Assembly: GCA_949825065.1 (NCBI GenBank)
Contig: OX463859.1
Coordinates: 28,351,847-28,415,846, forward strand
Direction: 5' to 3'
Source of the DNA: Odontocerum albicorne
Taxonomy: Eukaryota; Arthropoda; Insecta; Trichoptera; Odontoceridae
Length of the DNA stretch: 64,000 nt
Both the position numbers and the translations under genes were made by a program. Numbering within the stretch: position 1 is the first letter of the stretch; each line of letters begins with the position of its first letter. The notes beneath the pieces are model-generated. The model made no database searches. It was given only the letters and a program-made list of their open reading frames with translations, and was not told the origin of the DNA. Below are positions 31,068 to 42,589 of this stretch, piece by piece.

Positions 31068-31869
31068 CAGGGGTCTCCAAATTTTTTAGCTTAAGGGCCA
31101 CACTGACTCCTCCACTAAGTCCCAAGGGCCATGACCTAGCTATCTCATCATACCAACATACTGTAGTTTTGAATTACGCGCAAATTTTCGTATTGGGACT
31201 AGCCGCCGAATGAGATATCTATGGCGCAGGGTGCGGGGTGGACTCCGACTTCGTTTGTAATTTCGGATGGTACTTACGGTTGGTGTAGCGATATTTTTAA
31301 AGAAAAATATTTACCATAAAGTCATAATTGCTGGAATTTTATTAGAGTCTTCCACTCACACAGTTTAATCAGCTGCATAAATTTGCTCGTGGCTTTTTTC
31401 CGCTTTCGGCACTATTTATCTGTGTGAAAAAACATTCTCCAAAATGAAATATACAAAAAATATTTACAGATCCAAATTAACTGATGAGCATTTGAAGTCG
31501 CTGCTGAAAATTTCCACTAGTAAACTTGATCCACAACTGCAAACAATTGTCAGTTAAAAGTTACAGCTACATAAATTTCATTAATTATAATTTTTCATTT
31601 CATTATGTGAATTACCTATGTATGTCATTTATTGTAAGTTTTTAGGATAAATCTCATACCATTAATTACAGTTAAAATGTTCAATTTCATTATGTATGTC
31701 AGTTATTGTGTTTCTTAATTGGTCGTTAAATAAGAACATCTGCTTATTATTTTGTACGATTTACTTACATTGTAAATTTTACAATGTAATCAAAATAAAC
31801 TATGACGGGCCGGATTGATGGTACTCGCGGGCCGGTGTTGGCCCGCGGGCCGTAGTTTGGAGACTCCTG
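31068..31869 (+). mobile_element. Internally deleted hAT element
   Basis: It starts CAGGGGTCTCCAAA and ends TTTGGAGACTCCTG, with GGCCCGCGGGCC near the right end. The flanks ATATACAT and ATCTACAT (7 of 8 match) are the target duplication. At 802 bp it is too short for a transposase. Confidence 0.88.
31413..31557 (+). pseudogene. hAT transposase C-terminal dimerisation fragment
   Basis: The frame reads YLCEKTFSKMKYTKNIYRSK, LTDEHLKSLLKISTSKLDPQ, LQTIVS and TAA. This parallels the EQLFSRMKHIKS...DEHLENCL end of the 19420 element and is the usual hAT C-terminal helix pair. Catalytic regions are deleted. Confidence 0.85.
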
Positions 31870-31984
31870 ATCTACATAATCCACCCGTTACAGCTGGAGA
31901 TCTATGCGTTTTACCAGCTCGGAATATTTCAAGAGAAACAAAACTGGCTGCTCATAATGGAAACTAGATTTCAACATTTTTATT

Positions 31985-32345
31985 TATTTATCAAATTTAT
32001 TTATTTTACACATGCCAAGAAATATACATAATTTGCGAAAAAACAACAGGTAATTTAATTCGGACACACAATTTTCATGGATCTGGGTTCGTTGCCTTTC
32101 ATTGGTCGTGTCCCTAGTAAACTAGGATTTTGCCTGTATCTCACTGAAGACATATATCATAAAAAAATAAATCGATATTTCTTTTCGATTTTGGATTATG
32201 TAAAACCCCGTTGCACATTCTCATCAACCTGACAAACAGTGACACTCAATTACATATGTATACATCACGTGAAATCTAATTCCTCACACTTCATCACTCC
32301 ACACAGACCAAAACATTCATCCCACAATATACCGCGCACAATCAT
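31985..32345 (-). mobile_element. Dispersed repeat C (reverse, shorter copy)
   Basis: It matches 23290-23630, with landmarks AAACTAGGATTTTGCCTGTA and ACCCCGTTGCACATTCTCAT. The distal portion is missing. Confidence 0.7.
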
Positions 32346-32369
32346 GAAGCAAAAAAATACATTTATACA

Positions 32370-32700
32370 AAATTAAGATGTGCAAGCGAAATTTGGATGT
32401 AGGAAAAAGTTATATAAGTAAGATACACATAAATGAGGTAGAAATAAGAGCGCTGCATAGAATTTGTGGAAAAAATAATACATGAAGACAATAGAAGTAA
32501 TGTAATTTGAAAGAATATGCAATTCTTAAGATGAGAAAAGGAGCGTTGAGAGTGTTCGGTCACTTATTAAGAATGCATGATAAAATATGTACAAAAATGA
32601 TATTTTCGAGTAGTGTAGAAGGTACAAGAAGTTTGTGAAGATTTAAGAAAACGTGACACGACCAAATGAATCGAATTTTGAGAGAAGAAAACTTGAGTTT
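32370..32700 (+). pseudogene. LINE-E RT C-terminal remnant
   Basis: KLRCASEIWM...EIRALHRICGKNN-like coding text, followed by KMRKGALRVFGHLLRMHD and WHDQMNRILREENLS, in changing frames. Confidence 0.55.
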
Positions 32701-33005
32701 AATTCCCCTATTTTGTTCACAAAATTCAGATTATTTGCCCTATTTCGTTCACAAAATTCAGATTAATTGCCCTATTTCGTTCACAAAATTCAGATTAATT
32801 GCCCTATTTTGTTCACAAAATACAGATTATTTGCCCTATTTTGTTCACAAAATTCAGATTATTTGCCCTATTTCGTTCACAAAATTCAGATTAATTGCCC
32901 TATTTTGTTCACAAAATTCAGATTAATTGCCCTATTTTGTTCACAAAATTGAGTTTGACTTCCGTATTTTGTTCGCAAACTTGAGTTTTATTCCCCTATT
33001 TAGTT
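32700..33005. repeat. 32-bp tandem array, about 9 units
   Basis: CCCTATTTTGTTCACAAAAT then TCAGATTATTTG repeats every 32 bp (32706, 32738, 32770 and so on). Variants are TTTCG/TTTTG and TTAATT/TTATTT. The overlapping 61- and 86-residue ORFs are read-through of the array. Confidence 0.95.
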
Positions 33006-33535
33006 CATAAACTTTCGTCCTAATTTATAAAGATCAGCTCTCCTCAACATAATTACAACCAGAGTACGATAGTTTTCCATCACAGCATCCAAACATCTTG
33101 ACTTCTATCTTTTCATTATCTTCTCCCATCCCTACCAGATATATTATATATTAGCCTAGCTTAACGTGATCTATTACACGAAACACTGATCACCCTGTAG
33201 AGACTATGAACCACAGACCATGTAGAGCGGCGGTAGGGCTGCTGATAAAAATAGATTCCTGTCCGCCAACACAGCTTGGCTATTTCATTTCATGAATAAC
33301 ATGACATTTTTTGCACAATGTTTTTTTTTTATAAATAAACGTCTTTATACTTTACAACAGTTTTTTGGAACTATTAACTTTCGACCATCACCTAGAACTA
33401 GACTCTGTGGATACGTCTTGAAGTGTCAACATGACACTTTAAAGAACACGTCAACTTTTCAATACCTGCTTCAATAAATAACCTATCACAACTAGATGCC
33501 AGATTCTTCTTTACATACGAGTATATATACCATAC
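33006..33535. other. Intergenic, no gene recognised
   Basis: No motif was recognised on either strand. Confidence 0.35.
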
Positions 33536-33850
33536 TAGCTGTACCCGGCCACACGTTGCTGTGGCTCAGACTGGTTAAATGAAAAAGAAAGAAAAGAGAA
33601 AGCACACGTTTCTAATATGTTTAATTTCACAATGTTTGTGGGTATACAATATTTTTGACGTTTTTCAGCCACTCTCAGCCTGTCGCGTTCATTCTGTTGA
33701 GAACGAAGCAGATCTGAAGCTGCAGAACGCGATCGCCGCGCTCGCATCCGTGCATGCTCAAGTCTGGCTGCACGTCGCTCTGCTGCTTCCTCTGCATTTT
33801 GATGAACTAAAGCAGATCGATTGCACTGAAAAAGAAGAAAGAAAGTTATA
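33536..33850 (-). mobile_element. Probable Helitron-related fragment
   Basis: The plus strand begins TAGCTGTACCCGGCCACACG, a motif I have seen at many dispersed insect repeats. The minus strand encodes an Arg/Ala-rich coil (RMRARRSRSAASDLLRSQQN, ERDRLRVAEKRQKYC) like the basic N-terminal region of Helitron proteins. No Rep or helicase motif is present, so the assignment is tentative. Confidence 0.4.
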
Positions 33851-34224
33851 ACAAAAACATATAAAATTGCGAAACATTAAAAAAGGAACTGAATAATATT
33901 GTTAAGTTCGTAGACGTTTTGTTCTTGGCGGCAAGAATAGCTCGTTCACTCAGCCAAACGTGATTCATATAATTGATTTGAATATTGGGAAATACTTTTT
34001 CAACCAATTCTTTTGACATCACGTAACGGCAACACACGCAATATAGATTTCGATTTATTTTCATTTTGATTTCGAATATTAAATAATAAATATTAAATAT
34101 TAAATTTGGCATTATCTGATCGTAAATGCCTTTTTGCTCATGCGTCACCCGTTTTGTAATTTTTTTCACGACGCAATTCTACATCGAACGAATATCCACA
34201 AAATAATGGATTTGTCCATTGGTA

Positions 34225-34350
34225 TATCATATACAGATATATGGTGTGTTAAAGGGTCACACATATATGGTATATGGTGTGTTAAAGGGTCACACATAAA
34301 TGGTGTGTTAAAGGGTCACACATATATGGCATATGGTGTATTAAAGAAAA
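34225..34350. repeat. Short tandem repeat with GTGTTAAAGGGTCACACATA
   Basis: Three to four copies of ATGGTGTGTTAAAGGGTCAC ACATATATGGTAT, with a length that varies between units (about 28-40 bp). Confidence 0.75.
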
Positions 34351-34689
34351 TTATCAAAAAAGAGAGCTGTAAAAGAATTACAAATTATATTTTAAAGTCT
34401 ATAAATAAACAGATATCGCGTAATCCGTCTGAACTCTGGTATGGGAGTTCCAGCAGCTCGCGCGTTGTCAATTGGTTGCGAAGCCGTCAGCTACGTACGC
34501 GCACACTACTCCGCCGGTGCGCGCACATCGCATGCATACATAACACTACTGGTACTAGTTGGGTCTTCATTATATTTCTCCTATCATGCAGCTCATAACT
34601 GAGCATCGTGACACCAATGATAGCCTCTAACGACTCCTCTCTATTTACCCTTGTACTCTGCGGCTCGAAGGGCAGTCGTTAATGGTAAT
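34351..34689. other. Intergenic with a GC-rich patch
   Basis: 34435-34535 is GC-rich (for example CCGCCGGTGCGCGCACATCG). No recognisable product. Confidence 0.35.
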
Positions 34690-35060
34690 CTAGTTGCGTC
34701 TCTCACTTGATCCAACGCATTGAGATTTTTCCTCTTGTGCGTCATCCTTCCACGCCTCCAGTAGCCACAAACCTCTCCAAACTGTCTCCATGGGCACGAG
34801 CAATGGCCCCAAAGAACCGGAGGAAAGTCGAAGACAAATTATCGACAATATGTCGGTGATGCACAGTTCTTCGAGAATGGAGATGTTAGTTCGCCTTGGT
34901 GTCGATGGAATTCGTAACATCCTTCTCCAGCACCAAATGTATTCTACATATCTCGCTTGTTTTCAAATTCTATGGCTTAAATGCGTATGTTCTTCTCTCG
35001 TTGGCTCTCAAAATTCAAGTCTCCGCGCCATACATAAATATTGCAAAGACGAAAGACTTA
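34690..35060 (-). pseudogene. LINE-F RT C-terminal remnant
   Basis: Minus strand: VFAIFMYGAET, then a stop where Trp is expected, ILRANERR; later WRRMLRIPSTPRRTNISILEEL, LCITDILSIICLRLSSG. The family copy on the plus strand at 57130-57530 begins with the same VFAIFMYGAETW text. Confidence 0.7.
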
Positions 35061-35124
35061 CTAGGGGAACTCTGTAAGTTGCTTTATAATTCCAGTTTTA
35101 TATATATATCATATATTTTAATAT

Positions 35125-35262
35125 ATCTTATGACTTTTGGTAATACACTAAATAACTTAGGAGCTAAACCCACGAAACTTCTATGTGTGAAGGTCATTCG
35201 CAAGTATGATATTTTTTCCAATCTTAAGTTTGTTCCTCTTGTATCATAAATACTTGTTTTAA
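35125..35262 (+). repeat. Dispersed repeat shared with 5985-6125
   Basis: TTTTGGTAATACACTAAATA...TAAATACTTGTTTTAA, in the same orientation as the copy downstream of the MADF exon. It lies between two copies of a LINE-F segment. Confidence 0.65.
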
Positions 35263-35345
35263 CCACAAACCTCTCCAAACTGTCTCCATGGCCACGAGCA
35301 ATGTGCCCAAAGAGCAGGAGAACTTGTCGAAGACTTATTGTCAAC
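35262..35345 (-). repeat. Duplicated LINE-F segment
   Basis: CCACAAACCTCTCCAAACTG to TCGAAGACTTATTGTCAACA repeats the sequence at 34762-34855 in the same orientation. Confidence 0.65.
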
Positions 35346-35668
35346 AATCAATTCACAATTATTAACAAATTTTAACTTTTTGTCTGTAACAGAGATTAAA
35401 TTAGCTGATTATTACTAAATCGACCCTGCTGATTACGAAAATCGAAGGAAAAAGTTTTTAACACGTAACATTTTTGTGCAAAAAAAGGGGGAGAGTTTTA
35501 ATAAAATAAGTACGTGTTTGCGCATTTCAAAAGTCGTAATTACAACAATGAAAATAAATAAATTCCTGAAATACTAAATTTAGACACAGAATACAATGTT
35601 GTTACATAGGAAAATAAAAAAAAATAGAACAAAAAATAATTACTATAAGAAAAATTGACTTTATATAT

Positions 35669-36612
35669 GAGGCGTATCCAGAAAGTAAGTGTACTGAGGC
35701 TCTCACGACCGGATGGATTTTATTTTCGACATGTTGGCTACACTTCCGTGTAGCCTGACCCTTCTCCTCCCCAACGAGACCGGTTCGAGGTCATTACGTT
35801 GAGAAGTGTCGACGCGACAACACATTTCTTGAAAAATGTAAATCCAATCTCCCGCCAAGTGCGAAATATGCGGTGTCATCCGTTATCTCGTTTGGAAGGG
35901 AAAACCTCCGGTTGAGGTTTATAATGAGGTGAAAACTGCATATGGCGATAAAGTTATGAATCGTACGAGTGTGTACAAGTGGTGTCGCGAGTTTAAAAAC
36001 GGTCGTACGTCTGTGCATGATGATCAGAGGAGCGGAAGACCTTCAATTGTGACTGACGAAATTGTTTTGGGACTGTCAAGGCATAATTTTAATTGAATAT
36101 TTGCCTCAAGGGGAGACCATCAACTCTGCAAGATACTGTGAGACCCTAAAAAATTGCGGAGGGTGATTCAGAACAAGAGGAGAGGCATGCTGACAAAGGG
36201 AGTCTGCCTGCTGCATGACAATGCCAGACCACACACGGCCAACGCCACGAAGGAACTGCTCGCCTCGTTTAAATGGGATGTCCTGAACCATCCCGCGCAT
36301 TCCCCTGACCTAGCACCTTCAGATTACTATCTCTTTACCTCCCTGAAGCTGCACATGGGTGGAAAAAGGTTTTCAACCGACGAGGAGGTAAAGTAGGAGG
36401 TGGAGAAGTGGACGGAGGGGTTGGCGGGAAACTACTTCGAGGAAGGCATCAAAAAGTTGATACCCCGCTTCACCACCTGCATTGAGAGGAATCGCGACTA
36501 TGTCGAAAAATAGCTTACATATGTACTACGGTAACCACGTAATTTTTTTGTTTAAATAAAAAAAATTGTAACCTACAAAAGTTCAGTACACTTACTTTCT
36601 GGACTTACCTAG
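35669..36612 (+). mobile_element. Internally deleted mariner (third lineage)
   Basis: The ends share CCAGAAAGTAAGTGTACTGA in inverted orientation, with TA near each boundary. It is about 944 bp against about 1.3 kb for a complete element; the missing part is the middle of the transposase. Confidence 0.88.
35840..36513 (+). pseudogene. Mariner transposase lacking its first catalytic region
   Basis: The first part is KCEICGVIRYLVWKGKPPVE, VKTAYGDKVMNRTSVYKWCR and RSGRPSIVTDEIV. The text then jumps directly to the segment WDCQGIILIEYLPQGETINS, so about 90 codons with the first Asp are deleted. After a frameshift it continues LTKGVCLLHDNARPHTANAT, HSPDLAPSDYYLF, one nonsense TAG (36394-36396), and IPRFTTCIERNRDYVEK with a stop at 36511. 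Confidence 0.88.
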
Positions 36613-36795
36613 TAATATACAATTTTTTTGTTAAAAAATAGCCTTTTTATAAATTTGATCAAATCAACTGTCTTTTTAAAGATTGTATATTAAATTGAAG
36701 GAAAACTCAAATTAGATAACTTAGAAGCCCCTACATGACAGTAAACAGCCATAACAGATTACTAACAACATGTCAAATGTCAAAATATGAAATAC

Positions 36796-37260
36796 TAACA
36801 ACTATTTTTCCTCTAGTACTTTGTGCCACCTTCTCTTAAAAAAAAACCAACAGTAGTCCCCCATCATATCATAATCCCACCTTCCTTGATATCGTTGTTC
36901 CATTCTGTGAATATCCTGATAGAATCTTTCCCCTTGTTTATCACTTAGAGCTCCTAAGTTCTCTGGGAAAAAGTCTAGATGGGAATGCAGGAAGTGTGTT
37001 TTCAGTGACATTCGACATTCTAGCTTCTGGTAACTGCAGGAGTTCTTGTACAAGCTGTTCGTAATTGTCAGCATTATTATTACCCAGGAAACCACTAACA
37101 GCTCTTCCAAAGGCTTTCCAAGCTTCTAGTTCTTCAACACTTAATTTTTTTTCAAACTTTTCATCTTTCAAAAGTTTCAGTTTCAGTCAAAAACTAATTT
37201 CAAGTTTTTCTCTTAAAAGGTACGAGTACGCGTTATCAGCACACAAAAAATGACCTAAAA
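36796..37260 (-). pseudogene. Uncharacterised high-copy arthropod ORF, frameshifted
   Basis: Minus strand: FEKKLSVEELEAWKAFGRAV and SGFLGNNNADNYEQLVQELL, then a frameshift near 37020 into CRMSLKTHFLHSHLDFFPEN, GERFYQDIHRMEQRYQGRWD and YDMMGDYCWFF. I recognise the FLHSHLDFFPENLG...GERFHQDI...MMADYCW pattern as a family present in many copies in arthropods (and some cnidarians), presumably carried by a mobile element. Its function is unknown to me. Confidence 0.6.
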
Positions 37261-38138
37261 TGGCCGTTTTCACCCTTGTTACAAAAACCTTGTTAAGTAA
37301 TGATTATCAGTTCTTCGATAATGGAGACGTTAGTTCTTTCTATTAACATAATTTGATTTGTAAGTATTGTAAAAAAATATATCGTTAAAATAAGTTAGTT
37401 GAATGCATTTTGCATATTAACATAAAAATGTTGATAAAACAACGATGAACAAACAATATATTATTATAAAAATTGTTTGCAACTGTGCGATTCCTGGTCA
37501 TAATTTTCCGTGTAAAACATTACAGTATTTAAAGCGTTAACCAATGAACCAGTTATATAGTAAAGACTTCCCACGAACAAAAATACAAATCAAAACAAAA
37601 CTCGCTCCACATTTAAGCCCCAAACAAGAAAAATGTCACAACTCGTTTTGTTAGCCCGTTTACACCTCCGAGCTTAAGTCGGACACTTCTGGGAAGTTGT
37701 TTACTTAAAAGCGTCGCATATTAAGTTTATTTTAAAAGGTATGTCGGATATTTAATTGCCCTGTTAATTCCTGAGCCACGGAATGATCGTGCCAGGACTC
37801 TATGTTATCATTATGCTCCGGGCGCCAAATGCAGGGACGTCATTAAGTTTTTTGTTGAGGTTCGTATGTCCAAAGAGTGTCTAAGGGGTGGTGCGACTTT
37901 AAAATATATTACCTCAATTAGGAATGTATACTTTTCAAGATTATTGTTGAATATATTTTTATGGGACCGAAAGTTAAATGAATAACATGAGACCCAAATC
38001 GTAGATTTCGCTAAGATGATTACCGCTCAGAGGTATAACTCGGTAGGTCACATTTATTTATTAACACAATAAACGACACTTTAGTGTGCTTCACACTTAA
38101 AACTTAAAATTCTTCTTCTTCTTCTTCTTTTAGGCCTG
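37261..38138. other. Intergenic, no gene recognised
   Basis: AT-rich to 37600, then mixed. Nothing matching a known repeat in the window. A (CTT)n-like run at 38110-38130 is the basic tail of the LINE that follows. Confidence 0.35.
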
Positions 38139-38545
38139 TTGGCCTGTTATGGTCCTGCATCATTGTTTCCCTCTTGTGACGTCGACTGCCAGCTGTCTTT
38201 CCATCTTTTGGGAGGTCGTCCTGGAGGTCTGCTTGCTTGGGGGATGCTGTCCCGGGTCATTCTTACGGCTCTTGGTTCCGCCATTCTGGATACATGTTCG
38301 TTCCAGAACCTTCTTCTCTGTCGTGCCCATCTGACAATATATTCAACTGCGCACATCCTTCGGATTTCTGTGTTACGTACTCTATCACGAAGGGTTTTAC
38401 CAGCGATACTCCTGAGTACTTACATTTCGCTGGTTCGAAGGAGACTTTTGGTTCTGACAGTGTCGGCTCTGGACTCTATGCTGTATGTCATTATGGGGCG
38501 GACACAGGTCTTGTATATCCTCACCTTGCTTTGGATGTTCAAATA
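38139..38545 (-). pseudogene. LINE RT C-terminal remnant (LINE-G)
   Basis: Minus strand: KVRIYKTCVRPIMTYSIESR, TVRTKSLLRTSEM, VLRSIAGKTLRDRVRNTEIR, then RQRRRFWNEHVSRMAEPRAV and SRPPGRPPKRWKDSWQSTSQ, ending at TAG. The GRPPKRW basic box and the IVRPIMTYG-type motif place it in the RTE-like group. One stop interrupts it near 38420. Confidence 0.75.
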
Positions 38546-38649
38546 CTTGTTTTTATAAGTTAAGTATCAATATCCCGCAAAAAATCTTACAATTTATGAT
38601 GCATATATATTTCAAGATACTTAAACAAACCAATGCACAATAAAAGCAA

Positions 38650-39125
38650 TCAATAATTCCGCCACCCCCTCTTATCTCGTCAAAAAATTTCAGCTTCTTT
38701 CCGATCATGGACTGCGCTACGCTCAGACAAAGATTGTTTATTGGCCTTCCCAGTTCGTCCTTTACTGTCCAAACAGTGAGACTCTGGAACCAGTTACAAA
38801 CCAATGTTAGACTCGCTCCGTCATTAGTACGCTTTAAGCAGCAACTGAAAAAAAACTCTTAATTTCTAGTCAGTAATATAACGTGTTTCGTTCCTGATTT
38901 TTCTTTTCTCTTCCCCACCCATTTTTCCCCTTTGATTCATGATATCTCACTTCTACTTTTATATGTATACCTATGTCCATAAATTGAATAAAGTGGAATA
39001 ATCATTTGAAATTTTTTCGCGACCATCTATTTTGCTATATATACATTTGTCTGGTTGGCTGGAAAACATTACCACATGGCAATAGACTCACCAGATTGTT
39101 TTTTGTAATGAAGTGTTAAATAAAA
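38650..39125 (+). pseudogene. LINE-A RT C-terminus and 3' UTR
   Basis: The frame SIIPPPPLISSKNFSFFPIM, DCATLRQRLFIGLPSSSFTV, QTVRLWNQLQTNVRLAPSLV, RFKQQLKKNS ends at TAA 38860-38862 with no stops. The 3' UTR carries TCTAGTCAGTAATATAACGT and TGTCTGGTTGGCTGGAAAAC then GCAATAGACTC, and closes in an A-rich end. It is the best coding end of LINE-A here; reverse copies are at 12850, 49352 and 59078. Confidence 0.8.
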
Positions 39126-39560
39126 TAATTAATTAAAAAATATAAGACTTACAAAATATAACGTAAAAATTTAAAACAATACAGACAAGAGAATCTCTCT
39201 CAAGAGAACATTATAAGGATTTTTTTCGTAAAATTAACAATAAATCAAATATAAAATTAAAAAACGGGCGCAAATTTCCATGCACATCACCTGTAGATCT
39301 CTCCCTTATCGTCCACTCTCGACGCCCGGACCTTATCAGACGGTGAGGAGCGCTGTAGAGAAGAGGGAGCGGGGCAGGCCGCAGGGAAGGAGAGTATTTA
39401 ATAAGGGCCCGGGGTGATATATCACGAGGGACACGCATAAAGATAACCACAAGTGGTTCCAGGTTAAATCTTTATATTTATATTTCTTTCCAGTTAACAG
39501 GGGTGGACGCAGACTTACACAGTATTTCAATATTCAATCAACAATCCAATTTTTTACTAT
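39126..39560. other. Intergenic, no gene recognised
   Basis: 39290-39430 is relatively GC-rich. The 64- and 79-residue minus-strand ORFs there show no motif. Confidence 0.35.
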
Positions 39561-39564
39561 TTAA

Positions 39565-40340
39565 TATAATTTTGAGTATAAAAAGTCTGGAAAGGTGGAG
39601 AAAAATCTTGGAGGACAATGGATTGAGACTGAGCAGAAAGAAAACAGAGTATCTGTACCTACCATTTGAGAACACAAATGCTGTCACTCCTGTAATGCAA
39701 ATGGATGGAGAAACATTACCAAATTGTGACTCCTTTAAGTATCTGGGGTCACTCATCCATAGCGATGGAGGATGTGCAGCAGATGTAACACATAGAATTA
39801 GTGTGGGATGGATGAAGTTTAGATCAATGACGGGAGTTCTATGTGAACCGAAAATGCCAGTAAAGTTAAAAGGAAAAGTTTACCAAGCGATTGTCAGACC
39901 CGCACTCCTCTATGGCTCCAAATGCTGGAAAATGTATAACTCTTACTCCAGGTAACTAAAAACTGCTGAAATGCGTATGCTAAGATGGTCAACTGGTGTG
40001 TCCCTAAGAGACAAAATAAAAATCTCACGTATTCGTGGAAGCCTAGGTGTTACAGATATCAACAGTAAGATGGAGGAGAGGCGATTGAGATGGTATGGGC
40101 ACGTCGGACGCATAGCACCCGATCACATTGTGAACCAGGCAATCTCCATGGGCCTTCCTCGAATAACAACCAGAGGAAGACCAAAGAATTCATAGGTGGT
40201 GCAAAAAGATAACCTGATGCAGAGGCACGGCCTGGGGGACGTAGTCCGGGACAGAAGAGCATACAGCCTGAGGACGAGGAGAACTGACCCCAACAGTCTT
40301 CGCAGACAGTTGGGAAGGAGCCAGGGAGAAGAAGATAATT
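39565..40340 (+). pseudogene. RTE-like LINE RT thumb and C-terminal domain
   Basis: One continuous frame with two nonsense codons: LERWRKILEDNGLRLSRKKT, CDSFKYLGSLIHSDGGCAAD, VTHRISVGWMKFRSMTGVLC, KGKVYQAIVRPALLYGSKCW, TAA (39953), then KTAEMRMLRWSTGVSLRDKI, ERRLRWYGHVGRIAPDHIVN, TAG (40193), QRHGLGDVVRDRRAYSLRTR. These are the post-palm signatures of RTE-type reverse transcriptases. The catalytic palm is absent. Confidence 0.8.
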
Positions 40341-40869
40341 TTGAGAATAAAATACCACCTATGAATACAATTTAAAAAAAATGTCACCTGGTTATTAATG
40401 TGTTTCACCCAAGAATAATTACTGAAGAGTTTTTGTCAATCATATACTGAGTTTCTAACATTTGTTTAACATCCTTTGTCATCTAATTGGCAAGACGTTT
40501 GACCAACCATACCTGAACAAAAGGGGTCCCGGTGTGGTAGAGCTCATCTGGCAGCATCACTCATGCATGTTAGAAGTAAGCGAGTTTCATTGCATCTTCT
40601 CATGAGGTAGTACTGACATACGTGCGATGACGAACTACGAGTTTGGTACCTAGTCCTATGGTTGCTAAAATTCAAATAAACAAATTGAGCTTTTTTCTCT
40701 ACATTCTGATATAATATTTAATAAATAAAAATCACAATTGAGGAATTTACAGTTTTAACATTCAGCTGTCAGTTGATGTGCCGGGCGGTATGGCTGTGTC
40801 TAATGTGATCTTTCGGAAGCAACTTTTTTATTCGTTTTTGTAATACATATCAACAGTAACAAAAATTTG
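40341..40869. other. Intergenic, no gene recognised
   Basis: No supported feature on either strand. Confidence 0.35.
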
Positions 40870-41385
40870 TATATATCAACAATAGTAAAAATGATAATAC
40901 ATAATAGCTTGATAGTGTATGGAAGATGTTAATGTGTGGAAGTGAAACATTAACTAGACTGAAGAAAGATAAGAGTAAGATTAATGGTGTGGAAGGAAAA
41001 TTTGCGGAGTGTCAATGTTTGAAAGAAAGTAGAATGAAGACATCAGAAATGAATGCATGTATAAAATTGATGTTTTAAGTAACATGAAGGAAACGGCTTT
41101 AAGATGGTTTGGTCATATAGAGAGCATAAATGGTGATGAATGACTAAAGAAAGTCAAAAATGCAAGGTGTGCGTGGAAGAGGTAGACCAAAGAGAACGTG
41201 GCTGGACCAAGTGGGTCAGATTTTGGAAAAACGTAAAGTGAGAAGTAGGAATAATAGAATAGTGTGCACCACGAGATGTATGAATATGGAGAAGGTGAAA
41301 GTTGTGTGCTTGGGTAAAAAAGTTTGGAGATATGTTCTCTCTGCCTAAATTGCGAGGAACACGGCTTCATGATACACGTATGTTA
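40870..41385 (+). pseudogene. LINE-E RT C-terminal remnant
   Basis: LMCGSETLTRLKKDKSK, NMKETALRWFGHIESINGD, GVRGRGRPKRTWLDQVGQIL and EKVKVVCLGKKVWRYVLSA, with several frameshifts, then the CTGCCTAAATTGCGAGGAAC end. Confidence 0.7.
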
Positions 41386-41886
41386 TATCTGTAAAAACTC
41401 GACCAGTTCCTCATCGAAAAATATAATAAAATTTTATTTTTAATATATTATATATACTAAGAAGGGCCAACTTTAAGAGCATTAATTTTTTTCATGATTT
41501 ATTTAGTTTTTTTCATATCCGAATCCAAACCTGTTGGTGTGCAGTTTACACAAAACATCGTGACAAGTGCGAATAAATTAATCCCTTTTATTTTGGCCTG
41601 GCCGATACGGAGCACTCGTAATAATCGACTCGTTTATTTATCCACTTACCTCGGTTTTATGCGCACCATAAATTCGTACCGTCCGTCCTATCATATCGAA
41701 AGGTGAGAAGTTTTGAAATATCGGCTCAATTACGAGACATATAGTACTTATTGAGAAATCTTATGCACATTTACGTTGTGTGTGCAAAAAGGTCAGAATT
41801 TAACCATGCATTGGCTTTAACTTTGTGGAAATTACATGTTAAAATTTTCAACAAGAAATTATTTTGTCCTTACGTGAGAGGAATAC
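41386..41886. other. Intergenic, no gene recognised
   Basis: No motif on either strand. The 70- and 74-residue plus-strand ORFs are not supported. Confidence 0.35.
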
Positions 41887-41890
41887 TTAA

Positions 41891-42435
41891 GGGGGCATTC
41901 TACTATAGAAATTTGAAAAAATCGTTTTTTTTTGCATATTCTTCAAGTTTACTTTTTTTGACCTGGTCGACATAAAATCTCAAGTTTTGTTCAACCAATT
42001 GCCTTCAAATTTGGTATAAAACTTTAATATATGTTTTTATATCGTTCCTACCTTGAAAAATTAAAAAAAAAATTTTACTATTCTCAAAAAATTAAAAACT
42101 TGGAAAAAAGAGTAAAAAAATTCAGACAGCCGCCATTTTACAAACTTGTTTTTGGTACCAACTATAACAACATTATTTTTAATTAAGAAATTATATACAT
42201 TTTTGGTTTTGAATTTACAAAAGGGTTTCAATCATGTCGACCAGCTTACCCTCTTTTTTTTAGGACAAAATAACATCAAGAATTTTAATTTTTTTTTTTT
42301 CAAAATTTTTTTTGTTCATTCTCAAATCATGAATAAACAAACTGTAAAAAAATGTGAAGGAAAAATATTTTTAGTTTTATTTTATTTAGTCTGAAAAAAC
42401 GCCCGAAATTCACGCCTCTAAAGTGGAATACCCCC
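41891..42435. mobile_element. TTAA-flanked MITE, family 1 (copy 1)
   Basis: TTAA (41887-41890), then GGGGGCATTCTACTATAGAA. The right end, AAGTGGAATACCCCC, is followed by TTAT. The interior shares CTGGTCGACATAAAATCTCA, GACAGCCGCCATTTTACAAA and AAACGCCCGAAATTC with 52510-53208. There is no transposase, so it is non-autonomous. The TTAA target suggests piggyBac-type mobilisation, although the G-run ends are unusual for that group. Confidence 0.75.
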
Positions 42436-42589
42436 TTATGAATGTATAGTTGGAGCAAATAAATTATGGATAAATAACAAAATTAAACCATGAAACAAAA
42501 ATGTTTTGGCTCTTAATTACGTTACCATGCGGATTCATACAATTAATTTATTATCTCGTCAAAATATCTACTTTATTAGTTAGATATGG

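Noticed and set aside
32666..32952. ORFs of 61 and 86 residues
   Set aside because: Read-through of the 32-bp tandem array.
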